Notes under the pieces: generated by a model
Databases searched by the model: none
The model's input: the letters and a program-made list of their open reading frames with translations, nothing else
Told to the model about the DNA's origin: nothing
Program-made: the position numbers and the translations under genes
In this document: one piece after another, positions 55,820-64,000 of the stretch
Layout of the letters: every line of letters starts with the position of its first letter
Numbering within the stretch: the first letter of the stretch is position 1
DNA from: Ophiobolus disseminans
Lineage: Eukaryota; Ascomycota; Dothideomycetes; Pleosporales; Phaeosphaeriaceae
Assembly: GCA_010093685.1 (NCBI GenBank)
Contig: MU006232.1
Location: 394,332 to 458,331 of the forward strand
Direction: 5' to 3'
Length of the DNA stretch: 64,000 nt

Positions 55820-56230
55820 TGGAAAGAATCACGACTCGTATATACTTTTGTTACGGGGTGTTGAGATTGTATACGAAGCGAGGTAGCGAGCAGGTGTTCG
55901 TACTACCTTACAGGCTAAGTGTTGATGTTGCATATGCGAGGCTTGGCCTGGGTGCCGGGTGCCGGGTATGCTGTGCAATGGACGTATAATTGGGTTGCGC
56001 GTGGTTAAAATGTTTATTTTTGGGGGTGGTGTGGTGTGGTGTGATGTTAGGAAGGATGTATTTGTATGTTTAGCTTTTGTGGTAATGCAGTAATTTGAGG
56101 TATTTCCGAAGTATTGAACATGGTGCGAAATTTTAGCATGATGAATGGCTTGCATGTAGACTTTTGAACACATCTCGCATTTTGATAATCTTTGGAGACG
56201 ACCTGAAGTAGAAAGAAATAAAACTGTATA
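55820..56230. other. Intergenic flank of the TIR element
   Basis: 3' region of the DUF1989 gene with short GTGGT runs. No gene recognised. Confidence 0.5.
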
Positions 56231-57311
56231 ACGTTCACCAGCGAGCGCCCCACCGAGCGCCCCAGCCGATTTAACTAGGGAAAATCAAAAATTTCGAGTT
56301 TTATAACTCTAGAACTACTTAATAGAATTCTCTATAAATTTCATTATTAGGCTGCATCTATATAAATACAACAATTTTAGAATATCTTAGCTCTAGCTTA
56401 CGTAATTAAGAAGTTATCAAGTAAAAGGTAATTTTTGTAAGGGTGCGATGGGTTAACCATAAGTGCAAGGTAAACAGTGAGGAATTTGATACAGTCTTCT
56501 CAAGATCAGATGAAAGGTTTTCATCTGATCTCGGTTCAGATTGGCTGCAACCAATAAGAGCCTGTGGACGTGGTGAGCCACACCTCAGCCACAACCACCA
56601 CTTCAGCAGAACCGAGGCCATAGGCCAAGGAACATCCATCAAGGCTTCAGCCCTTTACAATTTTAGGTCCTAAAATTAGCTTAGAATTTAATATCTCTAG
56701 ATCTAGATAAGTTAAAGCCTAGCAATCTTTAGGGTAGAATAGTTATATATATAGAAACATTATATTAAATTTTCAGAGAAATCTATTAGGTAACGTAAAC
56801 CACCACCGAGTGGCCCAACCCACCGAGTGGCCCACTCGAATTTACTAGTAAAAACCGTGTTTCTTGGCACTGCTATCTCAAGAAATACTCTATAAAAATC
56901 TCTAAAAACTTAACTATAAAGCTGCACCTATATAAGAATTATTATTCTAAGATTACTAAGATCTAGCTTACGTAAGTCAAAAGTTATCAAAGAAATACAA
57001 AATTACAGGGGTCTACAACAATTATCTCAAGAACTACAATCACTAATAGGCTTAGATTCTAGAGAATAAGAGCGCTTATATATAGAACTAACATATTAAA
57101 TTTTTAGAAAATTCTATTAGGCGGTTCTCGAAATAACTATGCTAAGAAATACGGTTTTTACTAGTAAATTCGAGTGGGCCACTCGGTGGGTTGGGCCACT
57201 CGGTGGTAGTTTACGTTAGTTCTAGAGTTATAAAACTCGATTTTTTTGATTTTCCCTAGTTAAATCGGCTGGGGCGCTCGGTGGGGTGGGGCGCTCGCTG
57301 GTGAACCACGT
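56231..57311. mobile_element. AT-rich non-autonomous TIR transposon (outer copy), TA target site
   Basis: Both ends carry the same roughly 90-bp sequence inverted: left ACGTTCACCAGCGAGCGC and right GCGCTCGCTGGTGAACCACGT. They then match through GATTTAACTAGGGAAAATC and GAGTTTTATAACTCTAGAA. The left TIR lacks a GG and an ACCCC present in the right. TA flanks at 56229-56230 and 57312-57313. TA duplication and ACGT ends suggest the Tc1/mariner superfamily, as inference. It has no transposase. A second family member lies inside (56793-57216); without it the element is about 655 bp. The interior is much more AT-rich than the flanking genes. Confidence 0.85.
56793..57216. mobile_element. Nested copy of the same TIR transposon family, 424 bp
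   Basis: Ends are ACGTAAACCACCACCGAG and CTCGGTGGTAGTTTACGT, inverted; the match continues through CACTCGAATTTACTAGTAAA. TA flanks at 56791-56792 and 57217-57218. Internal sequence is homologous to the outer copy: both share AGCTTACGTAA, AAGTTATCAA, ATATTAAATTTT and CTATTAGG in the same order. The nested copy has no coding capacity. Confidence 0.85.
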
Positions 57312-57313
57312 TA

Positions 57314-57976
57314 CTACAGACCCCAATCTCAAAATACGCAGAGGAGTGATATCTATTTCTCACACGGAATTTCTCCTCCTAACGTCGGTCACTACGTAGC
57401 GAGACACCTTCCGTAACAAGACGCTACAGACACTCACCATCTTCACAAATCCAACAATAGATTAGAAGGATAAATATTCTCGGAATAGTAACCTTACGCT
57501 ATGAATTCTATTCTCTGGACACGTCTTCTGTAGTCAGGCACTGCTTACCGTGCAATACAACAGTCTGGTATAAGCGTCACGCGATCGCCTCGCTCTGGCT
57601 ACAAGTAGATGCATCAAAAGCTCATGCATCGCATTGAAAACCCGTCAACGTACAGCTTCCTATATCAACATCCTATCCCGAGCACTGCTAGAAGTGCCAG
57701 ATAAGGACGACCTGCGCACTCAGCCCAAAGCAGCTTAGCTGTAACCTATCGTTGCTGACACAAGCTGTGTTGGCTGTGCGTCTATACGGCGCTTCTGCCA
57801 GGCGCTCTACTTCGTACCGCACACCCGAAATCCGGCTCAGATTGGGACCCGAACTGTTACACCTAGCATCAACCCGCAAGTGCAGCCAGCTTCGCGGTCA
57901 CCCGATTCTGAACAATACAGTGTTTATAGCATTCTACAATATCTATTGTTTGTAGGAATTTCCCCGCACTCTCTTC
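57314..57976. other. Intergenic, nothing recognised
   Basis: Lies between the TIR element and the ankyrin pseudogene. Short open frames only. Confidence 0.5.
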
Positions 57977-59473
57977 TTACGTGACAGCAGCTTTGTCGCG
58001 CAGCAGCCTTGCTACTGCTTCGTGGTTTCGAGACGAAGCTGCCTGGAGTGCGTTGACGTCGGCACCCTTGTCGAGCAGCAGCTTTAATACCGCCTCGTGG
58101 CCTCGAAATGAAGCCGCCTGAAGTGCGTTGCTGTAGGTTCCGCCCTGCGCATTGACATCAGCGCCTTTGTCGAGTAACAGCCTCACCACTGCCTTGTGGC
58201 CTCGAAATGAAACCACGTAGAGTGCGTTACTATAGTCTCCACTCTGTGCGTTGATATCGGCGCCCTTGTCAAGCGGCATCTTCACTACCGCCTCGTGGCC
58301 TCGAAATGAAGCCGCCTGGAGTATTTTGCTGTGGTATTCACTCTGTGCGTTAACATTGGCACCCTTGTCAAGCAGTAGCCTCACCACCGCCTCGTGGCCT
58401 TGAACTGAAGCCGCGTAGAGTGCGTTGCCGTGATATCCGCCCTGTGCGTTGACATTAGCACCCTTTTTGAGCAGCATCTTTAATACCGCCTCGTGGCCTT
58501 GAAATGAAGCTGCGTAGAGTGCGTTGCTGCACCTTCCACCCTGCGCGTTAACATTGGCGCCCTTGTTGAGCAGCAGCTCCACTACCGCCTCGTCGCCTCT
58601 ATATGAAGCTGCGTAGAGTGTGTTGCCGTACTTTCTACTCTGCACGTTAACGTTGGCGCCTCTATCGAGCAGCAGCTTTACCACTGTCTTGTGGCCTCGA
58701 AATGAAGCTGCATGGAGTGCGTTGCCGTGGTATCCACCCTGTGCGTTGACATCGGCGCCTTTGTCGAGTAACAGGCTCACCACTGCCTTGTAGCCTCGAA
58801 ATGAAGTCACGTAGAGCGCGTTACCGTACTTTCTACTCTACGCGTTAACGTTAGCGCCCTTATCAAGCAGCATATTTACCGCCGCCTTGTGGCCTCCTTG
58901 TAAAGCTGCCTGAAGTGCGTTGCTGTACCTTCCACCCTGCGTATCAACGTCGGCGCCCTTGTCAAGCAGCATCTTCACCACCGCCTCGTGGCCTTGAAAT
59001 GAAGCCGCCTGGAGTGCGTTGCCGTGATATCCCCCCTGTGCGTTAACATTGGCACCCTTGTTGAGCATCATCTTTATCACAGCCTCGTAGCCTTCTTACG
59101 AAGCCGCGTAGAGCGCGTTGCCGTAGGCTCCACACTGTAGGTTGACGGCGGCGCCCTTGTCAAGAAGCAGCTCTACCAGCTCTTATGCCCATTCTCTGCC
59201 GCCAAAAATAGTGGTGCCTGATTATTATCATTTGTGGCCTGTATATCAGCTTTTTTCCCTCAGCAACTTTTTCGCCGTCGCCTCTTGGCCATGTTGGGCA
59301 GCCCACAACAGTGCTGAGCTTACAGATTGTTGTATATTGTAGCGGTAGCGGTAGCTATCTAGAAGATGGTAAAGGCGGCGGTTGGCTTGTGCTATGACGT
59401 TGATATCTAACTCAGATTCTAGGTATTCTGATATATCTTGGAGCAACTCGTTTGGTAGATCAAGCAGCAGCAT
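57977..59473 (-). pseudogene. Decayed F-box/ankyrin-repeat gene
   Basis: Reading starts at ATG 59473 with MLLLDLPNELLQDISEYLE, an F-box-like helix pair, then ankyrin repeats of 33 residues (99 bp) with the pattern GANVNAQGGxYxNALxAASFxGHEAVVKLLLDK, about 13 units. Breaks: a T6 run at 59251-59256 shifts the frame to a stop at once; a one-base loss near 59180 restores it; TAA at 59096-59098 sits in a repeat; and TAG at 58838-58840 stands where a sister repeat has CAG (VNVQSRKYGN). The last repeats are also trimmed (about eight residues missing near 58060). Downstream of each break the repeats stay open, so decay is recent. The intact parent was probably an F-box/ankyrin protein, and the repeats closely match those of the NLR gene at 61270. 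Confidence 0.85.
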
Positions 59474-61269
59474 TGCTAATGTAGCACCTAAGTTATCTGC
59501 TTTGCTAAATTTAAGGTAGTAATAAGAATGAGTGCTTGGCAAGCATTATAAGCAGGGATGTGGGCAAAAGTTCCAGTTCAACAGTAAGGTGCGTCCCTAA
59601 GTAAAGAGACACACCACGTCCCAAGACAGGTTGACCGTTCAGAGCTTCGGCGCCTCCCATTTGGAGCCTCGTAAGGTTACTATCAGTTCACTATAATTAT
59701 ATAGCTGTTACTCCTTGAGAATGTTAGTGTCCGACATAGATCGCTGCTACATTGGCTGTACTGTTAATCGTTTCGTCAACGCCGTCAATCGGCTCTTCAA
59801 TGATAACCCCCTGTTTATTAGCGATTTTAGGAAGCGATTAAGCGCTTAGAGGGTTGTAAAAAGAGCGCGACTAAGAATGATCAATTTCTCACACCCGAGA
59901 GATCGCTCCGACGTGGGAGCGTGCATGCCGGGAGCCCCGTTGTGCGAAGCAGGAGATCTCTTGAACTGAGACCGAGCTGGCAGAATACGCTAACGTAGCT
60001 TGGCATGCGCCAGTCGGCATTAGCGCGCTTCTTGCCCACTGTATTTTATCATAAAGAATACGGCGCTATGCCAGTCCCATATGCCTCTGTGAAGGTCCTT
60101 GGTTGGAGACGAAGTCTCGTGTGCCGAAGGCTCTACGATTGGCTCTCGGGGAGTAAGTGATAGAGGTCGTTGAACGCGGGGTTCGAGTACAGACACTGAG
60201 TAGTAGTCAGAGTCTAAGTACAAGAGGGGTGCATTGAGGTAGACTGATGGGGACAGTAGGCCGAGTGCAAGGTAACCAGGTTGTAGATTGGTACAAAGGG
60301 TACTGGTAAGGTACTCTATGAAGTTGAACATGATGGGCCATAAGAGCTCATCGTCTATACCTATATACCTATAACTGCTCAGTTGCTCAGTGTGCTCAGT
60401 GTGTTCAGTAGTGCTGAGCTCGCTGATCGTTCGAGCATTGTGCTCAGTGCTCAGTCTTCTGCCGAGACTGCTGAGCACTGATCAGTGTCACGTGACTACT
60501 TTTGTTCGCTCTCCTGTGCGACCCTTATTGGTCCTATAACATGCGCCGTACGCGTGCAGGAGACTTATAGCTGAGGTCGTAACAGCCTCTCAAAATAGGC
60601 GTGGCGCATACTGATGGCTTTCTAGAAGCGCTTACGACCGCGCGGTCGTGCATGAGGATGCACTGTTCCCTGCTTGAGTCATAGGTCGAGATTGGGTAGG
60701 AGAAGGCTGCGTGAACATGGCTTTCAGCATGATGCGCATTAATAGCATTTTGTTGTCCGCGTCTGCGGCGCTTGCTAGCGTTAGACAAATGCGTCGCTTA
60801 AGTTGTTCTGGGTTGTTCTTAACGCTGTGGCTAGTGTGTCCTTGCACGAAACAGCACGCGCTGCACATACATCTTAACATGCTCTTACAGTAAACGACGG
60901 TCCGTAACTCGCGCTTTCTGCACTATTAGACCGCGTCCTCAGGCAATGACTGCTTCTCGGCTTGCAGCACGGTGGCTGTCGCGCGATCATGCGTTGTCAG
61001 CCTTGTTCAGCTAGCTTCACGTCACGGCGTGGGCGGGCTGCGCCTCCTGCCCTAGGTGTAGGACATGCAGCCTGCCCTAACAACGAGGAGGGCAATCTTC
61101 CTCACCTCTGACTTAACAAACCATTACTTAGAACTCGAAACAGTCCTAACAGATAAGATCTCCACGCCCTACGCGAATGAGCCGCCGTGCACCGTCGATT
61201 CCGTCAGCCTGCTTCGAGCCTCCAAGGCTTCCTTCTACCGTTCGCGCATAAGGACACATACACAGCCAG
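59474..61269. other. Accessory intergenic region between the ankyrin pseudogene and the NLR gene
   Basis: About 1.8 kb with no supported gene. A minus-strand frame of 152 codons (60020-60478) begins inside the CTCAGTG-rich tract and shows Thr-Glu-His repeats, probably by chance. The 60530-60900 part has a weakly zinc-knuckle-like minus frame that may be old transposon sequence. Confidence 0.4.
60377..60488. repeat. Palindrome-rich CTCAGTG repeat tract
   Basis: Multiple copies of GCTCAGTG and its inverse CACTGAGC or CTGAGCAC within about 110 bp, including AGTCTTCTGCCGAGACT as a short hairpin. It could be the end of a degenerate transposon or a foldback sequence. No partner end was found in the window. 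Confidence 0.5.
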
Positions 61270-64000
61270 ATGCGGCTGCTATACACTACAGGCAATGGGG
61301 GACTTGGGTGGACTGAGGACTTGGTCGAAGACAAGATCCCTTCGTATGCGATCCTGTCGCACACCTGGGGCGGGCAGGAGGCAACCTTTAGGGACCTTCG
61401 GAACTATAGCAACTTAGAGGAAGTTGATACAAAAGTCAAGGAGGGTTATCGAAAGATTTTCTTCTGCGCCCAGCAAGCTATGCACGATAATCTGGACTAT
61501 TTTTGGGTAGACACTTGCTGCATCGACAAGACGAACAGCCAAGAGCTTCAGGAAGCAATCAACTCTATGTTCCGCTGGTATCAGAACGCAAAGAAGTGTT
61601 ACGTCTACCTTCCAGACGTCGAGTACAACACTCCTGATGCGGATAGTGAATTAGGCCGGAGGTGGAAGCCAGCCTTTAGGAAGAGCAAGTGGTTCACTAG
61701 AGGCTGGACACTTCAGGAACTGCTTGCTCCTGCATTGGTGGCGTTCTATTCGAAAGAGGGAGATCTGCTGGGGGACAAGCAGTCTTTGAAAGACACTATT
61801 CACGAGATCACAGGTATACCTGTCGAGGCTTTGTTAGGGAAAGAAGTGTCCAACTTTAGCGTATCTGAGCGGTTTTCTTGGGCGCATAACCGCCAGACGA
61901 CACGCCCAGAAGATGGAGCTTATTGCCTGCTAGGCATATTCGGCATTCATCTACCCCTGATCTACAGCGAGGGCAGAGCGAACGCGCTGAAGCGACTGGA
62001 AAAAGAGATACGAGAGTCTTTCGAGCAAGTCGCGAGTATTCCTGTTAACAACATTGATGCTCGCAGCCGAAAACAGGAAGAGAGGCTTGGCGAGATCTGC
62101 AGCTGGCTTTCGGCGCCTGACCCGTCCACCAACTACCACAAAGCGCACAAGCAGCGGCAGGCTGAGACTGGTCTCTGGCTGCTGGAGAGTGCCAAGTACG
62201 CAAAATGGAAGGAGAGTGCAGCGTCGAGACTGTGGCTGTACGGGATCCCAGGATGTGGAAAGACTATTCTGAGCTCTACTGTGATCGAGCATCTGCTGCA
62301 GCACTGCGACAAAGACATTAGCATGGTGACGGCGTACTTTTACTTCGACTTCAACAATATACAGAAACAGAATCCAGTGCTCATGCTCCGCTCGTTGCTC
62401 TGTCAGCTGCTGCGGCGTGCGGTCATGATACCTAAGGGTGTTGACGTGTTGTTCTCATCTTGCGAGAACGGACAACGGAAGCCATCGTTGCATGCACTCC
62501 TCGACGTGACACGTCAGGTTGCGCAAGAGTTCGCGCACGTCTACGTCGTTCTCGATGCTCTTGATGAGTGTTCGCAGCGCTCCGAGCTGATGGACATGCT
62601 TGAGATAGTGGCTGGGTGGCAGCTTGATAACCTGCACTTGCTTATGACTAGCCGGAAAGAGCGGGATATCGAGACATCTTTACAGGGTTACGTCAGGGAA
62701 GAGGACACTGTCTGTCTTCAGAGAGATGTAGTGGACAAGGACATACAACGTTACGTTCAACAACAGCTATCTGAAAAAAAGAATCTAGTAAAATGGAACA
62801 AGGACGCTGCTATCAGGCAAGAGATTCAGGCTGCGCTAATGCACGGAGCTCGTGGGATGTACGTGTTTAGTCAATTGTCCGCAGAGGCAAAGCTGACCAT
62901 AGTCAAGGTTCCGATGGGCTGTATGTCAGCTTAATATGTTAGGTGAGTGTCGCAATCTAGCGATGCTGCGCGAGTCACTCGCCACTTTGCCAGAAACTTT
63001 GGACAAGACATACGACCGCATCCTCTGCGCAATTAGTAGAAAAGACTGCAAATACGCAATGCGCATGCTGCAGTGGCTGACGTTCTCTGCACGGCCGCTG
63101 TCAGTCGAAGAGATCGCCGAAGTTGTCGCTATCGACATGGCACGTGACCCAGCATTCGACCGTAATGAAGTGCTAGTAGACCCGCTAGAAGCGCTGGACA
63201 TCTGCTCTAGTCTAGTTACTATCACGACAAAGGAAACGGACGGAGGATCAGGGTCGGCCCAACAGATCATCACTCTAGCACACTACTCAGTTCAGGAGTA
63301 TCTTGTGTCGGAGAGGATCAAGCAAGGATCAGCAAAGCAGTACAGTATGCATGAGGCTGAATGTCATAGTGCAATAATGCAAGGCTCTCTGAAGTACCTA
63401 ATGCAGCTCCAGCAACCACTATTAGAAAAGGTTCTTGACGCATCAGCGCTTGCAAAATACTCAGCAAAGTTCTGGAGCAGCCATCTTCAAAAGACAGGAG
63501 ACAAGATGGAACAAGCCAGTCAGCTAGCGATGAGTTTAATGGCTAGGGAAGAGCCTGCATATCTCAACTGGATCCGGTTGCATAATCCAGACATCCCTTG
63601 GAATGCATCAAGTTTGGAAAAAGGTCTCAATAGCATACCTATGCCGCTTTACTACGCAGCATTATTAGGCTTAAGTACAATTACAAGACTGCTGCTCGAA
63701 AAGGGCGCCAACGTTGACGCCCAGGGTGGAGGCTACGGCAACGCACTGCAGGCAGCTTCAGAAGGAGGCCACGAGCAGATAGTCAAGACGCTGCTTGACA
63801 AGGGCGCCAATGTCAACGCCCAGGGAGGACACTACGGCAACGCACTGCCGGCAGCTTCATTAGAAGGCCACGAGCAGATAGTCAAGACGCTGCTCGACAA
63901 GGGCGCCGACGTCAACGCCCAGGGAGGACACTACGGCAACGCACTGCAGGCAGCTTCAGCTAGAGGCCACGAGCAGGTAGTCAAGACGCTGCTTGACAAG
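61270..64000 (+). CDS. HET-NACHT-ankyrin NLR (heterokaryon-incompatibility type), 3' end beyond window
   Basis: Exon 1 is 61270-62864; a 43-bp intron (62865-62907, GTTTAG donor, GCTGAC branch) leads to an exon open to the window edge, so at least 896 aa are visible. The HET domain is at about 1-200 (YAILSHTWGG, FWVDTCCIDK, WFTRGWTLQELLAP, EDGAYCLLGIFG). The NACHT domain has Walker A GIPGCGKT (about 325) and Walker B VVLDALDE (about 426), followed by a winged-helix-like region (WAVCQLNMLGECRN, TYDRILCAI, LSVEEIAEVV, AHYSVQEYL). Three ankyrin units then run to the end. Fungal NLRs of this plan trigger allorecognition cell death when ankyrin or WD repeats bind a ligand. Without the intron, exon 1 would stop at 62934, just before the conserved continuation. 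Typical genes have many more repeats, so the true end lies to the right. Confidence 0.9.
63704..64000 (+). repeat. Three exact-length 99-bp ankyrin units of the NLR gene
   Basis: Units start at 63704, 63803 and 63902. Each encodes 33 residues following GANVNAQGGHYGNALQAAS with GHEQIVKTLLDK. They differ at only a few bases, mainly in the middle of each unit. Such near-identity signals recent amplification or concerted evolution, as known for fungal NLR repeat domains. Confidence 0.92.

Noticed and set aside
60020..60478. 152-codon minus-strand frame
   Set aside because: The start lies in the CTCAGTG repeat tract and no family features appear.
60632..60880. Zinc-knuckle-like peptide (CSACCFVQGHTSHSVK) on the minus strand
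   Set aside because: The last Cys of a CCHC knuckle is missing and no transposase or gag sequence accompanies it.
63704..64000. Regular 99-bp repeats considered as a CRISPR array
   Set aside because: The repeats are contiguous coding ankyrin units without spacers, in a eukaryotic gene.

Overview
The window is nuclear DNA of a filamentous ascomycete. The genes are split by short introns, mostly 43-135 bp, with GT-AG ends and CTAAC- or CTGAC-type branch sites. Gene spacing is tight, and the protein families are typically fungal: PP-Z phosphatase, Afi1, an RGS-LOV photoreceptor, a HET-NACHT-ankyrin NLR and fungal MAPEG. A Dothideomycete, perhaps Pleosporales, is my best guess. That placement is inference from gene content and was not tested.

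Bases 1-55.8 kb look like ordinary core genome. In order they hold: the end of a broken TPR gene; a 512-aa orphan; Mediator subunit 8; the N-terminal methyltransferase Tae1/NTM1; an aldehyde dehydrogenase; a PP-Z phosphatase; a sugar transporter of the major facilitator superfamily; a 1606-aa disordered protein with a C-terminal methyltransferase domain; a gene-poor 3.6 kb; O6-methylguanine methyltransferase; a TPR protein; a kinase/coiled-coil protein; the oligosaccharyltransferase subunit Swp1; a small TIR element; two tandem paralogues with periodic QT motifs; an EF-hand protein; Afi1; an alpha/beta hydrolase with a peroxisomal signal; the NatB catalytic subunit; the RGS-LOV photoreceptor; a cystinosin; a MAPEG protein; an AAA ATPase; and a DUF1989 protein. 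Most are unrelated housekeeping or signalling genes. I see no biosynthetic cluster.

Bases 55.8-64 kb are accessory. An AT-rich TIR element (56231-57311) carries a second member of the same family nested inside it, both at TA sites. Next comes a decayed F-box/ankyrin gene on the minus strand, then about 1.8 kb without a gene, and then a HET-NACHT-ankyrin gene that runs off the right edge with three exact 99-bp ankyrin units. Together with the broken TPR gene at the left edge, this suggests birth and decay of NLR-type recognition genes around a conserved block.

The observations I rate highest are these. (1) Two tandem paralogues (32670-33994 and 34731-36415) carry QT motifs exactly 12 residues apart, like dynein light chain LC8 docking arrays. 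(2) The PP-Z gene has two alternative 3' splice sites, and the short isoform's stop codon lies inside the second branch site. (3) The RGS-LOV photoreceptor is complete across five exons. (4) The nested TIR elements let the empty site be read directly. (5) The NLR/ankyrin island shows one functional and one decayed copy with near-identical repeats. Exon borders were read by eye and are not transcript-supported.
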